In this document: positions 27,365 to 36,843 of the stretch, piece by piece | Layout: each line of letters begins with the position of its first letter | Numbering within the stretch: position 1 is the stretch's first letter | DNA from: an uncultured Sphingomonadaceae bacterium | GTDB taxonomy: Bacteria > Pseudomonadota > Alphaproteobacteria > Sphingomonadales > Sphingomonadaceae | Length of the DNA: 64,000 nt | Reading direction: 5' to 3' | NCBI GenBank assembly: GCA_947258815.1 | Contig: CAMYJW010000030.1 | Coordinates: 864,770-928,769 of the forward strand | The notes under the pieces: model-generated | Seen by the model: the letters and a program-made list of their open reading frames with translations, nothing else | What the model was told of the DNA's origin: nothing | Database searches by the model: none | Position numbers and translations under genes: made by a program

Positions 27365-28762
27365 ATGAGAAGCGAACCGCAAGCGGCAGACTATCGGCCC
27401 GACACCCCCATCACCGCATTATCGCCCTGGCTGGCCGACCGCGTGGAGGCAGCGAAATTTCCCAAACATATCCTGCGTTTTCGCAACGATCGCCACGCAG
27501 CAACAATCGGGCTCGCCTCGCTCGACGATGCGGCATGGGTGAGCCACTTTGGAGAATTCGTGCCGCTGCCCGGCAATCTGCCCGAACCGCTGGCGCTGCG
27601 TTACCATGGCCACCAGTTTCGCAACTACAACCCCGACATCGGTGACGGACGCGGTTTCCTGTTTGCCCAGATGCGCGATGCAGATGGCCGCCTCCTTGAT
27701 CTGGGCACCAAGGGATCGGGGACAACGCCCTACAGTCGCGGGGGTGACGGGCGACTGACGCTGAAAGGTGCTGTGCGCGAAATCATGGCAACCGAGATGC
27801 TCGAAGCGCTGGGTGTGCATACCAGCAAGACGCTTTCGGTGATCGAAACCGGCGAAGCGCTTGACCGTGGGGACGAACCTTCGCCAACGCGATCGGCCGT
27901 GATGGTCCGCCTTTCGCATGGCCATATCCGTATCGGCACGTTCCAGCGACTGCTGTATCTTGATGATGCCGATCGCATGGAAGAACTGATCGCCTATTGT
28001 CTTGAAACGTTTCCCGGCAATGCGCCGCCCGCCGATTCGCCGGGCCGCGATGAGCCTGCGATAATCCTGATGCATCAGGTCGTCGAACGGCTCGCCGATC
28101 TGGCTGCCTCATATATGACATCGGGCTTCGTGCATGGCGTGCTCAACACCGATAACATGAACATTTCGGGCGAAAGTTTCGATTACGGGCCATGGCGCTG
28201 GCTGCCCAGCTGGGATCCGGCGTTCACCGCCGCCTATTTCGATCACGGCGGTCTTTATGCGTTTGGTCGTCAGCCTGAAACGCTGCACTGGAATTGCGCC
28301 CAACTGGCCGTCGCGCTCCGGCAGGTTGCCGACAGCGAGCCGCTGATCGCCGCGATCGACCGGTTCGGCGGCCTCTATCAGCAGGCGATGACCCGGCGCT
28401 TCACCTGGCGGCTTGGCGTCAACTCACGCGGGCAGGAGGCGGATAGCGCGCTGATCGCAGCCGCCGAACGCCACATGCGCGAAACCGGGATCGCACCCGA
28501 ACGGTTCTTCTTTGCCCATCGCGGCGCACGGCGCATGCCCGAAGGCGAAGCGGGAGAGCTGCTGCGCGCCTACGAACCGCTGGCGGCGGATGAATATGCC
28601 GTGTGGCAGCAGCACACTCCGCCCAGCCTCCACATCGATGAAGTGGAGCGCATCTGGACCGCAATTGATACCGCGGACGACTGGCAGCCGCTTAACCAGC
28701 GCATTGCCGAAATTCGGGCGCTTGGAGCCGCACTGGGACCGCCGCCCGAAAGGCCCGATTAA
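27365..28762 (+). CDS. selO: protein adenylyltransferase SelO (YdiU)
   Basis: Pseudokinase-fold enzyme that transfers AMP to Ser/Thr/Tyr of target proteins, part of the redox stress response. The 465-residue protein has LALRYHGHQFRNYNP, DLGTKGSGTTPYSRGGDGR with the nucleotide-binding residues, and GVLNTDNMNISGESFDYGP with the metal-binding Asn/Asp. ATG at 27365 gives MRSEPQAAD; the open frame further left lies over the divergent hydrolase gene and is not coding. A C-terminal selenocysteine/cysteine motif is not visible. Confidence 0.95.
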   Translation: MRSEPQAADYRPDTPITALSPWLADRVEAAKFPKHILRFRNDRHAATIGLASLDDAAWVSHFGEFVPLPGNLPEPLALRYHGHQFRNYNPDIGDGRGFLFAQMRDADGRLLDLGTKGSGTTPYSRGGDGRLTLKGAVREIMATEMLEALGVHTSKTLSVIETGEALDRGDEPSPTRSAVMVRLSHGHIRIGTFQRLLYLDDADRMEELIAYCLETFPGNAPPADSPGRDEPAIILMHQVVERLADLAASYMTSGFVHGVLNTDNMNISGESFDYGPWRWLPSWDPAFTAAYFDHGGLYAFGRQPETLHWNCAQLAVALRQVADSEPLIAAIDRFGGLYQQAMTRRFTWRLGVNSRGQEADSALIAAAERHMRETGIAPERFFFAHRGARRMPEGEAGELLRAYEPLAADEYAVWQQHTPPSLHIDEVERIWTAIDTADDWQPLNQRIAEIRALGAALGPPPERPD

Positions 28763-28847
28763 CCATTTTCGCACACCAATGCAGTAGTAACCCGTGTGCG
28801 ATAGGTCACTCGAAGCAGAGCAACTCAAGATATTGGATTCCAGCGTA

Positions 28848-30317
28848 ATGAACGCGGTGACACCAGTCGGGCCGGCAGCGGCCCCCGCACAGGAGCCCAA
28901 CGGCACGGTGAGCGACAGCGAGATCATCTCTTATGAGCCGGCGACCGGCTCCGAGATCTGGCGCGGCAAAGTCAGCGATACCGACGATGCCGTGAAGCGC
29001 TCGCGCCGCGCGTGGCCCGCATGGGCCGCGCAGCCGCTTTCCACCCGCATGGAACTGATGCGCCGCTATGCCAACGAAGTGCGCAAGGAATCGGACAAGC
29101 TGGCCACCACGATCGCCCGCGAAACGGGAAAGCCGATGTGGGAAGCCAATGCCGAAGTGGAAGCGGTGATCGGCAAGGTAGAGCTTTCAATCCGCGCCTA
29201 TGCCGAGCGGAGCGCCCAGCGCAAGCTGGACAATGCCATACAGGGCACGATGGCGCTGCGGCACAAACCGCACGGCGTGATGGTGGTGCTGGGCCCGTTC
29301 AACATGCCTGCGCATCTGCCCAATTCGCACATCGTGCCGGCGCTGATCGCGGGCAATGCCGTTATTTTCAAACCCAGCGAAAAAGCGCCTGCCACGGGCG
29401 AGATACTGGCGCGCTGCCTGAACCGGGCCGGCGTTCCCGCCGCGGCCATCCAGGTCGTCACCGGCGGTCCGCTCACCGGGCAGGAACTTGTCGCGCATGA
29501 TGGAATCGATGGCGTTCTGTTCACCGGATCGGCCAACACCGGCATCGCGATCAACCGCAGGCTCGCAACCCGGCCCGACAAGATCGTGGCGCTCGAAATG
29601 GGCGGCAACAATCCCATGGTCATATGGGACACCCCGAAAATCACCGATGCAGCCGCGCTGATCGTGCAATCCGCGTTCACGACAGCCGGACAAAGATGCA
29701 CCGCGGCCCGCCGGATCATCGTCAAATCCTCAATGTACGATCAGATCGTGCCCGAGATTAAATCTCTGGCAGACCGCATCATCGTGGGCAGCCCGTTTGA
29801 TGAACCTGCGCCGTTCATGGGGCCGATCATAGATAACGCCGCCGCCGACGGCCTGACCGAAAGCTTCCTCTACCTGCTCAGCCACGGCGCCAGGGCGATC
29901 AAGCATCTGGTCCGCCCCGATGAATCGCTGCCTTTCCTTTCCCCTTCGATCATCGATACGACCGGGATGAAGGAACGCCCGGACGTGGAACTGTTCGGTC
30001 CGATTCTTCAGGTCATCAAGGTTGACGATCTGGACGAAGCGATTTCAGTTGCGAATGGCACACGGTTTGGCCTTGCCGCATCGCTGATCGGCGGAACGCC
30101 GCAGGAATACAATCGCTTCTGGGCAAACATCCGGGCGGGAATCGTCAACTGGAACCGGCCAACGATCGGCCCTTCCCACGCAGCCCCTATGGGCGGCACC
30201 GGACTTTCGGGCAACCACCGGCCCACCGGCTATTACGCCGCCGATTATTGTGCCTACCCCGTGGCATCGGGCGAAGTGGAACAGCCACGCGCGGCTATTG
30301 GCGTCGGCCTGAATTAA
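28848..30317 (+). CDS. astD: succinylglutamate-semialdehyde dehydrogenase AstD
   Basis: NAD-dependent aldehyde dehydrogenase of the arginine succinyltransferase pathway, 489 residues. ALDH landmarks are GPFNMPAHLPN, KPSEKAPATGE, LFTGSANTG, LEMGGNNPM with the catalytic Glu, and TAGQRCTAARR with the catalytic Cys. The GPFNFPxH-type segment and overall layout are those of AstD. No astA, astB, astC or astE is nearby, so the substrate call rests on sequence alone. ATG at 28848 is chosen; a GTG at 28794 is possible. Confidence 0.88.
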   Translation: MNAVTPVGPAAAPAQEPNGTVSDSEIISYEPATGSEIWRGKVSDTDDAVKRSRRAWPAWAAQPLSTRMELMRRYANEVRKESDKLATTIARETGKPMWEANAEVEAVIGKVELSIRAYAERSAQRKLDNAIQGTMALRHKPHGVMVVLGPFNMPAHLPNSHIVPALIAGNAVIFKPSEKAPATGEILARCLNRAGVPAAAIQVVTGGPLTGQELVAHDGIDGVLFTGSANTGIAINRRLATRPDKIVALEMGGNNPMVIWDTPKITDAAALIVQSAFTTAGQRCTAARRIIVKSSMYDQIVPEIKSLADRIIVGSPFDEPAPFMGPIIDNAAADGLTESFLYLLSHGARAIKHLVRPDESLPFLSPSIIDTTGMKERPDVELFGPILQVIKVDDLDEAISVANGTRFGLAASLIGGTPQEYNRFWANIRAGIVNWNRPTIGPSHAAPMGGTGLSGNHRPTGYYAADYCAYPVASGEVEQPRAAIGVGLN

Positions 30318-30385
30318 GACCAGAGCCGCCGGACGACCTCTGTAACAGCACCTGCAACACCAGCTCGGATTATTGCCAGCGCAGC

Positions 30386-31102
30386 CTATTGGCCGCTGGC
30401 GATCAGATCCACTTCGGTCAGCCCGTTATCGAGCGTGCGCGCAAAGATAAGATAGGCAACGCCAGCCTTACCGCCGCCCAGCACGTGATCGCCACCATCC
30501 AGCTTGTGATCGGTGTTGAAACCGGCGGCGCTGAGCCGTGTGTAGTAAAAATCGACGACATCGCCCGGATCGACCGGCGAGATGAAATTGACCACGCGCA
30601 GCGCGCACCCATCCTTGTCGGTCCCGGCAGCTTCCTGAACCGCGCCGCGCGGATAGATCGGCAAAGCCTTGGGCAGCTTTGTCGTCCAGTTCATCGAATA
30701 TTCGACTTTTCCGGCACAATCGGTGCTGGCCGCTTTCGCCGATGCCGCCACCTGCGCAGCGGTCGCCGCGTTTTCAACCAGCGATGCAACATTGCCGGTT
30801 GATGGAGAAGGCGCGGACTTCAGCGTGCCGCCGGCCAGCTTGGCCGCTTCCTGGCGCGCCGCGGCTATCGCCTCGGGACTGCGCTGTTCGGGCGGCAATT
30901 CCGCTTTTCCGCTGCTTGCCGAAACCGCCGCGCCGTTCTGGCCGGAAAGCTCGGGATCGACCATGATCTGGTCACCCAGCGCACCGGTCATCGCGGGATC
31001 TTCGCCGGCAGCGTCGGTCTCATTCGAATCGGCATCGCCGCAACCGGCCAGCAGAGAAACACTCGCAAAGCTGATGAGCGCGAAACGGGCAACGGTTTTC
31101 AT
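30386..31102 (-). CDS. conserved lipoprotein of unknown function
   Basis: A 238-residue lipoprotein: signal peptide with the lipobox LLAGC (GCGDADS), a long acidic Ala/Gly/Ser-rich linker, then a globular C-terminal domain from about residue 130 with two cysteines (TDCAGKVEY, DGCALRVVNF) that could form a disulfide and a FYYTRLSAAGFNTDHKL segment typical of small envelope domains of unknown role. I do not recognise the family beyond this. It is convergent with astD. Confidence 0.75.
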   Translation of the reverse strand: MKTVARFALISFASVSLLAGCGDADSNETDAAGEDPAMTGALGDQIMVDPELSGQNGAAVSASSGKAELPPEQRSPEAIAAARQEAAKLAGGTLKSAPSPSTGNVASLVENAATAAQVAASAKAASTDCAGKVEYSMNWTTKLPKALPIYPRGAVQEAAGTDKDGCALRVVNFISPVDPGDVVDFYYTRLSAAGFNTDHKLDGGDHVLGGGKAGVAYLIFARTLDNGLTEVDLIASGQ

Positions 31103-31324
31103 GGACTTGGAACCCTTCCTGAAGCGTCCGTCATGGGGGCGACGGACCTTTTGCTTAACATGGCGTTAGGCATCGGCTGAAGTTCTTAACAGCAAATTGA
31201 AAAACACGGTTAACACGGCGCAAACTCCGTGCCCGTGCCAAATCGGGATAGTGCGCGGCAAAAGGGTTTGTTTGGAACCGGGCCGAAACCGGACGGCGGA
31301 AAGGGATGTCCGGGTAAGCACACA

Positions 31325-31367
31325 AAAAGAGAGAGCGCTCCCGGAACAGGTCCGGGAACGCTCTCAC
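31325..31367 (-). terminator. Rho-independent terminator
   Basis: Minus-strand RNA can form a near-perfect 15-bp stem from the two arms GAGAGCGTTCCCGGA and TCCGGGAGCGCTCTC, with one G-U pair, followed by a CTCTTTTTGTG tract. It lies about 80 bases beyond the stop of the glycine-zipper gene. The remaining part of the 345-base gap (31103-31446) shows no gene. Confidence 0.8.
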
Positions 31368-31446
31368 GCGATACGCGACCCGCGATACCGCGTTGTTGCC
31401 GCGCGTCGCCGTACGCGCGGAACCTCGTAAATTCGTTGCCTGGCGC

Positions 31447-31869
31447 CTAGCGGCAGCGCCTCCCGTCACGCGCGATGGACCGGCCCAGCAACGCGCCGCC
31501 TGCCAGACCAAGGATTGTGCCGGTGGCGCGATTGCGGCCGCCATCGATTTCGCGGCCCAGCAAGGCGCCAACCGCGCCGCCGATAATCAGGCCGGTGGTG
31601 CCGTCTTTCTTGCGGCAATACGTGCGCCCGTCTCGCCCGCGCCAGGTGCGCGTATTGCGATAGACCGGCTCGTCATAATATGGCCGCGATGATCCGTGGC
31701 GATGATCGCCACGCCAGTGGCGATGGCTGCCATGCTGCCAGCCAGTCTCGACACCGTTCACACTGATCGCAGGCGCCGCTGAATGAGATGACGGCATCGC
31801 GTTCGCAGAGCCGGTGGCCGCAACCGCAGCTGCCGCGGCGATGATGGAAAACGTGATGCGTTTCATCAT
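31447..31869 (-). CDS. glycine-zipper 2TM-domain exported protein
   Basis: A 140-residue exported protein with a signal peptide ending near SANA, a His/Arg/Tyr-rich middle (HRHWRGDHRHG) and a C-terminal glycine-zipper pair: GLIIGGAVGALLG and GTILGLAGGALLG. Such proteins sit in the envelope of proteobacteria; the function is unknown (related ones are 17-kDa antigen or RcnB-like). GGAGAG is placed five bases before the first of two tandem ATGs, supporting 31869. A strong terminator follows. Confidence 0.85.
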   Translation of the reverse strand: MMKRITFSIIAAAAAVAATGSANAMPSSHSAAPAISVNGVETGWQHGSHRHWRGDHRHGSSRPYYDEPVYRNTRTWRGRDGRTYCRKKDGTTGLIIGGAVGALLGREIDGGRNRATGTILGLAGGALLGRSIARDGRRCR

Positions 31870-32039
31870 GTTATCTCTCCAACTGACTTCGCACGACCTG
31901 CCGTGCTGACAACCAGAGAGTTAGGCGAACCAAGCTGAACCAACGGCAACACCGCTGTCAGAATTGAAACACTTCGACGAAATGAATGCTTTGTCGCGAC
32001 GAACCGTTTGCAAAACCGCGCGCAGGCGGCGGTGAAACG

Positions 32040-33083
32040 TCAGTCAGCCAGCCGCCATGCCAGCCGCTCACCAGCATGAAACGGAACGATCGGCGTGCCA
32101 TTGGCGTCAATCACATCGGGCACATCGGCCCCATCGCGCCGCAGCGTCACCGTTTGCTCGCTCACCGGCAGGCCATAAAAACGCGGACCATGCAGCGATG
32201 CGAAGCCTTCCAGCTGGTCAAGCGCGCCTTCTTCCTCAAACACGGCGGCATAGCTTTCCAGCGCGAACGGCGCGTTGAAAATACCCGCACAGCCACATGC
32301 CGATTCCTTGGCATCCCGCGCATGCGGCGCGCTGTCCGTTCCCAGAAAGAATTTTTCCGATCCCGATGTCGCAGCCTTGCGCAGCGCCAGCCGGTGTTTT
32401 TCGCGCTTGGCAACAGGGAGGCAGAAATTGTGCGGCTGCATCCCGCCCACCAGCATCGCATTGCGATTGATGTGCAGATGCTGCGGCGTGATCGTCGCAC
32501 CCACGTTGGGGCCGGAGCTGGTCACGAAATCGACCGCTTGCGTCGTCGTAATATGCTCAAAAACGGTTTTGAGCGTCGGCAGATCGCGCAGCAGCGGCGC
32601 CAGCGTCTGCTCGATGAACACCGCCTCGCGATCGAAGATATCGACATGGCTGTCGGTCACTTCGCCATGAACCAGCAACGGCATGCCGATTGCCGCCATG
32701 CGTTCCAGAACGCCGCGAATATTGGCCACGTCCGTCACCCCGTGGGCAGAGCCGGTGGTGGCATGTGCGGGATAAAGTTTGGCCGCCACAAACGCACCGC
32801 TTTCAAAGCCGCGCGCGATCTCGTCAGGATCGCTCGTGTCTGTCAGATAGCAGGTCATCAGCGGCGTAAAATCCGCACCCGCAGGCAAAGCCCCGATGAT
32901 CCTGGCGCGATAGGCAAGCGCATCGGCCGCGCTGGTGATCGGCGGTGAGAGATTGGGCATGATGATCGCGCGGCCAAACTGGCGCGCAGTGTAGGCCAGA
33001 ACGCCTTGCAGGATTTCGCCATCGCGCACATGCAGATGCCAGTCATCCGGGCGGCGGATCGTCAGAGTTTCAACTTCGCTCAT
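32040..33083 (-). CDS. pyrC: dihydroorotase PyrC (class II)
   Basis: Zinc enzyme of pyrimidine synthesis that closes carbamoyl aspartate to dihydroorotate, 347 residues. The metal HxH is in DDWHLHVRDG, the carbamylated Lys in AAKLYPAHATT, zinc histidines in LVHGEVTD and FEHITT, and the final Asp in FLGTDSAPH. ATG at 33083 (MSEVETLTI) is chosen by homology over the 16-codon upstream extension. It is divergent from the quinone oxidoreductase gene. Confidence 0.95.
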   Translation of the reverse strand: MSEVETLTIRRPDDWHLHVRDGEILQGVLAYTARQFGRAIIMPNLSPPITSAADALAYRARIIGALPAGADFTPLMTCYLTDTSDPDEIARGFESGAFVAAKLYPAHATTGSAHGVTDVANIRGVLERMAAIGMPLLVHGEVTDSHVDIFDREAVFIEQTLAPLLRDLPTLKTVFEHITTTQAVDFVTSSGPNVGATITPQHLHINRNAMLVGGMQPHNFCLPVAKREKHRLALRKAATSGSEKFFLGTDSAPHARDAKESACGCAGIFNAPFALESYAAVFEEEGALDQLEGFASLHGPRFYGLPVSEQTVTLRRDGADVPDVIDANGTPIVPFHAGERLAWRLAD

Positions 33084-33179
33084 CACGCTTCCATAGCCGG
33101 GACTTGCTTTCGCGCCACCCCCGTAGGACACGTTCGGCCTATCGGGTCACATATAACGCTGGGACAGGGCAGATCGATT

Positions 33180-34184
33180 ATGAGCAAAAACACAATGCAG
33201 GCGCTGGTTTGCGAGGCTTATGGCCCGCCTGAAACGCTGAAGCTGCGTGATATGCCCATCCCGCAGCCGGGCGACGGCGAGATTCAGATCCGCGTGCACT
33301 GTTCCGGGCTTAATTTTCCCGATTCGCTGATCATCGAAAACAAATACCAGTTCAAACCGGAGCTTCCGTTTGCACCGGGCAGCGAACTGGCCGGAACCGT
33401 AACTGCAGTGGGGCCGGGCGTGGATCGCTTTGTTATCGGCGATCGGGTGTCCGCGCTGACCAGCTGGGGCGGCTTTGCCGAATATGCCGTGGCCAATGCG
33501 CAACTCGCCACGCGCGTGCCTGAAACCATGGATCTGGAAACCGCCGGCGTTTTCACCTGCGCTTATGGCACGGTATACCACGCGCTCAAACAACGCGCCC
33601 GTTTGCAGCCGGGCGAAACCGTTCTGGCGCTGGGGGCAAGCGGCGGCATCGGCCTTGCCACCGTGGAAATCGCCAAGGCAATGGGCGCGCGCGTGATCGC
33701 CGCAGCATCAAGCGATGAAAAACTGGCTATCGCCAAAGCCCACGGCGCAGACGAACTGGTGAACTACAAAACCCACAATCTCAAGGACGCGGTAAAACAG
33801 CTGACCGGCAAGCATGGTGTCGATGTTATCAGCGATCCGGTGGGCGATGCGCTGTCAGAACCAGCCTTTCGCACCATGGCCTGGGAAGGCCGCCACCTTG
33901 TTATCGGCTTTGCCGCAGGCGCAATTCCGGCCATTCCGCTCAATCTGACTTTGCTTAAAGGCGCGTCGATCATGGGCGTGTTCTGGGGGGATTTTGTGGT
34001 GCGAACGCCCGCAGAAAACCACGCCAACATGGATGAGCTTTACGAACTGCACGCGCAAGGCAAGCTCAAACCGCATATCAGCGCGCGCTATCCGCTTGCC
34101 GATGGCGGCAAGGCGATCCGCGCGATCATGGAAGGCAAAGTGACCGGCAGAGCTGCGATCCTTTGCAATGCCGAAAATGGCTGA
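33180..34184 (+). CDS. NADPH:quinone oxidoreductase-like MDR enzyme
   Basis: Zinc-independent medium-chain dehydrogenase/reductase of 334 residues. The GroES-like half contains CSGLNFPDSLI and GSELAGTV, and the Rossmann half has ALGASGGIGLATVEIAKAMG. No structural or catalytic zinc cysteines are visible, so a quinone or enoyl reductase role is likely. ATG at 33180. It leads a run with ygfZ about 54 bases downstream. Confidence 0.9.
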   Translation: MSKNTMQALVCEAYGPPETLKLRDMPIPQPGDGEIQIRVHCSGLNFPDSLIIENKYQFKPELPFAPGSELAGTVTAVGPGVDRFVIGDRVSALTSWGGFAEYAVANAQLATRVPETMDLETAGVFTCAYGTVYHALKQRARLQPGETVLALGASGGIGLATVEIAKAMGARVIAAASSDEKLAIAKAHGADELVNYKTHNLKDAVKQLTGKHGVDVISDPVGDALSEPAFRTMAWEGRHLVIGFAAGAIPAIPLNLTLLKGASIMGVFWGDFVVRTPAENHANMDELYELHAQGKLKPHISARYPLADGGKAIRAIMEGKVTGRAAILCNAENG

Positions 34185-34238
34185 CCCGGATCGCCGCATG
34201 CGTTGCGTTTGGGCCCGCCAATCCCCAACTATGCAGCC

Positions 34239-34976
34239 ATGAACGCACCGCGTCTTTTCAATCGAGCCATCGTGCGCATCTCCCCTCGCGATGCGGGGGA
34301 GGACGTAACCGATTTTCTCAACGGGCTGGTCACCAACGAAATCGGCGGCGATCTGCCGGTGTGGGCCGGTTTGCTGACGCCGCAAGGCAAGGCACTGTTC
34401 GATTTTCTGGTGTGGCGCGATTGCAATGATCTGCTGCTCGACTGTGAGGCCGATGCAGCCGATGCGCTCGCCAAACGGCTGACACTCTATCGCCTGCGCC
34501 GCCCGATCGACATCGCGCGCGACGATTCGCTGGGCGTTTTCTGGCGCGCCGCCCATGACCCGGCCGATGAAAACGCGACACCCGATCCGCGCCTTGCCGC
34601 GCTTGGCTGGCGCTGGATCGGGCCTGCCGACCCGAACGATAAGCCGGTTGATGACCAATGGCTTGCCCATCGCCTGTCACTGGGCGTTGCCGAAGGGCAG
34701 GCCGAACTGGGCAGCGATGCAACGCTTTGGCTGGAATGCAACGCAGCAGAACTGCATGGCGTCAGCTTTGAAAAAGGCTGCTATATCGGACAGGAAAACA
34801 CCGCGCGGATGAACTGGCGCCAGAAGGTCAACCGGCGGCTGATCGTGGTGCCGTTGCCAGGCTCCGATCCCAAACGCCAGCGCGCGGCCTATCCGCAATC
34901 GGGTCTTGCCGTCGATCACCTGCGGCTGGACGATATCGATCCCGCGTGGCGGCCCGACTGGCTTTCGCTGGACTGA
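34239..34976 (+). CDS. ygfZ: folate-binding YgfZ/IbaG-type Fe-S repair protein
   Basis: Tetrahydrofolate-binding protein related to GcvT that helps assemble or repair Fe-S enzymes. The diagnostic motif KGCYIGQE lies at about residue 185, and FLNGLVTNEI near the N-terminus is also typical. At 245 residues it is the short alphaproteobacterial form. ATG at 34239 (MNAPRLFNR); a more upstream in-frame codon at 34203 is less likely. It ends tail to tail with the GNAT gene. Confidence 0.9.
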   Translation: MNAPRLFNRAIVRISPRDAGEDVTDFLNGLVTNEIGGDLPVWAGLLTPQGKALFDFLVWRDCNDLLLDCEADAADALAKRLTLYRLRRPIDIARDDSLGVFWRAAHDPADENATPDPRLAALGWRWIGPADPNDKPVDDQWLAHRLSLGVAEGQAELGSDATLWLECNAAELHGVSFEKGCYIGQENTARMNWRQKVNRRLIVVPLPGSDPKRQRAAYPQSGLAVDHLRLDDIDPAWRPDWLSLD

Positions 34977-34983
34977 AAGTCAG

Positions 34984-35556
34984 TCAGGCCGCGATAGGGC
35001 GATAATGATCGCCATCATCGCACGGTTCGCAATCGCCCGGTCCACCAAGCGTAACTGCATAAATGTGTGCGGGCACAAATGCGCCTCTGGCCCGGCTGTT
35101 TCTTGGCTTCAGCTCACCCGTCGGCCTGAATCCGGCTTTGCGCAAAACGCGCCCGGAAGCCGGATTATCAACGAAGTGGCTGGCAATAACCTTGCGGTGC
35201 CCAAGCGCACGCGCAACCTGCAACACCGCGCGCGCCGCCTCTGTGGCAAAACCCTGCCCCCAGTGATCGCGCGCAATCCAGTATCCCAGTTCAACTTCGC
35301 CACATTCGGCATCGATCAGGCCCGCGCTGCCAACGATCCGCCCGCCCGCCGTTTCCGGCAGGGTAACAAGGAAATTCGGGCGGGAAAGCGGCTGCGTTCT
35401 CGCAACGAACGCGCGCGCGTCATCGGGTGTATAGGGCCACGGCGCCGATACCAGATTGCGCACGACTTCGCAGTCGTTGATCAGGGGATAAATCTCTTGC
35501 CAGTCTTCCGGCCACGCCGGCCGCAGGAACAGCCTTTCACTGCGATTGAACATCAT
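34984..35556 (-). CDS. GNAT family N-acetyltransferase (RimJ/RimL-like)
   Basis: A 190-residue GNAT enzyme. The N-terminus TERLFLRPA-like segment (SERLFLRPAWPED), ELGYWIARDHWGQGFATEAA carrying the acetyl-CoA loop and the SHFVDNPASGRVLRKAGF C-terminal block place it with RimJ/RimL-type acetyltransferases that modify protein N-termini or small amines. Two ATGs in tandem start the frame; 35556 is used. The acceptor is unknown. Confidence 0.9.
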   Translation of the reverse strand: MMFNRSERLFLRPAWPEDWQEIYPLINDCEVVRNLVSAPWPYTPDDARAFVARTQPLSRPNFLVTLPETAGGRIVGSAGLIDAECGEVELGYWIARDHWGQGFATEAARAVLQVARALGHRKVIASHFVDNPASGRVLRKAGFRPTGELKPRNSRARGAFVPAHIYAVTLGGPGDCEPCDDGDHYRPIAA

Positions 35557-35685
35557 GCCACTCCACGCATTCGCCCCGCGCCGCTGCCTCTAGGCCGCGC
35601 GGGTTACATTGCGGTTACAGCCCTTCCCATCCCGTGCATATTTCACGCCGGGCCGTTGGAAACGCCATCGAATAAGGGAGACATG

Positions 35686-35724
35686 AAAAAAGGGAGACGG
35701 GGGTGACCCTCTCCCTTGTTCAGC
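35686..35724 (-). terminator. Rho-independent terminator of rplU-rpmA
   Basis: On the minus strand GGGAGAGGG and the later CCCCGTCTCCC arms form a GC-rich hairpin that is followed directly by TTTTTT. It lies about 60 bases after the rpmA stop and should end the ribosomal-protein message. The remaining bases up to the GNAT start show no gene. Confidence 0.75.
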
Positions 35725-35786
35725 CAGACTTCAAAAGTCTGGAAGAGGCCATCCCGTCAGGACAGCCTTTCCTTGACCATCCGGTT

Positions 35787-36056
35787 TTATTCAGCAGCTT
35801 CCGCCATCGCATCCACGGAGACATACTTGCGGCCAAGCTTGCCTTTATGGAAACGCACGCGGCCATCGGTAAGCGCGAACAGCGTGTGATCCTTGCCACA
35901 GCCGACGTTGACGCCCGGATAGACGCGGGTGCCGCGCTGGCGCACGATAATGTTGCCGCCAACAACGCCTTCGCCACCGAATTTCTTCACACCAAGGCGT
36001 TTGCTTTCCGAATCGCGACCGTTGCGCGATGAGCCGCCTGCTTTTTTATGTGCCAT
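35787..36056 (-). CDS. rpmA: 50S ribosomal protein L27
   Basis: Ribosomal protein of 89 residues whose N-terminal tail reaches the peptidyl-transferase centre. The sequence [20 protein letters not shown] is the standard bacterial L27 opening and needs no N-terminal processing as in Firmicutes. It follows rplU by 19 bases, the universal rplU-rpmA order. Confidence 0.98.
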   Translation of the reverse strand: MAHKKAGGSSRNGRDSESKRLGVKKFGGEGVVGGNIIVRQRGTRVYPGVNVGCGKDHTLFALTDGRVRFHKGKLGRKYVSVDAMAEAAE

Positions 36057-36075
36057 CTCGATCTACTCCGAAATC

Positions 36076-36546
36076 TTACTCAGCCGAATCGTCGGCGGGC
36101 TTGCTGTCGGCCTTCGACGCAGCCGGTTTCTTCGCTGCGGGCTTTTTCGCAGCCGGCTTCTTGGCTGCGGGTTTCTTTGCCGCCGCCTTTGCTTCCGGCT
36201 TTTCATCGGCGGGCGCAGCAGCTTTCTTGGCCGGGGCCTTCTTGGCCGCATCGCCAACAGCAAGGATACGCAGCAGCGTCATCGGCTGGCGATGGCCAAG
36301 CTTGCGACGATAGTTATGCCGACGGCGCTTCTTGAACACCGTGACCTTTTCGCTCTTCGCCTGGGCGATGATCTCGGCAGAGACCTGCACCTTCGACGCA
36401 TCGGCAACCTTGCCTTCTTCGCCTGCCAGCAGGACATCGCCCAGCGTAACAGTGTCACCGGCTTCGCCAGCGAGCTTTTCAACCGCGATCTTGTCTCCGG
36501 CGGCAACCCGATACTGTTTGCCGCCCGTGCGCACTACTGCGAACAT
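36076..36546 (-). CDS. rplU: 50S ribosomal protein L21 with repetitive tail
   Basis: L21 of 156 residues. The core domain ([32 protein letters not shown]) occupies about the first 103 residues, close to the normal full length. It is followed by a roughly 50-residue Lys/Ala/Pro tail with four KKPAA units in tandem, resembling histone H1-like or disordered extensions found in some alphaproteobacterial L21 proteins. ATG at 36546 is fixed by homology. Confidence 0.97.
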   Translation of the reverse strand: MFAVVRTGGKQYRVAAGDKIAVEKLAGEAGDTVTLGDVLLAGEEGKVADASKVQVSAEIIAQAKSEKVTVFKKRRRHNYRRKLGHRQPMTLLRILAVGDAAKKAPAKKAAAPADEKPEAKAAAKKPAAKKPAAKKPAAKKPAASKADSKPADDSAE

Positions 36547-36669
36547 GGTGCTCTTACCCAATCTATGCTTCGTTTTTTCGCCCTGACCGCCGGAATTCCG
36601 GGCTTTACCGAAACCAGGCGGGCAACACGCCGGACACCCCGCGAAAGGCAGGGGCCGGAAAGAGAGGTG

Positions 36670-36698
36670 CGGTTAGTCGATGACCTTTGTGCTGTCAA
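36670..36698 (-). promoter_or_regulatory. candidate sigma70 promoter of rplU-rpmA
   Basis: On the minus strand a perfect TTGACA (36693-36698) is followed after 17 bases by TAACCG (36670-36675), pointing at rplU 120 bases away. The -35 matches fully while the -10 is weak. The 36562-36834 gap otherwise shows no gene. Confidence 0.5.
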
Positions 36699-36843
36699 TA
36701 CGATTTGGCAGGTTTGGCGGCACGAAATCACGACCTGCCGGGCACATGATCCACATCCCCATGTGCTTATGGATGCTTTTGGGCAACCCGGCGTTTCATT
36801 GACGCCCAGACGATAGACTCTCGCGATTTGCGCGGTGCGTGCT

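Noticed and set aside
31103-31446. Possible small gene or RNA in the 345-base gap
   Set aside because: Apart from the terminator hairpin there is no start with a ribosome site and no tRNA-like fold that I can support.
36562-36834. Ribosomal-protein leader structure upstream of rplU
   Set aside because: A promoter is plausible, but I could not find a convincing conserved leader fold for L21 autoregulation by eye.
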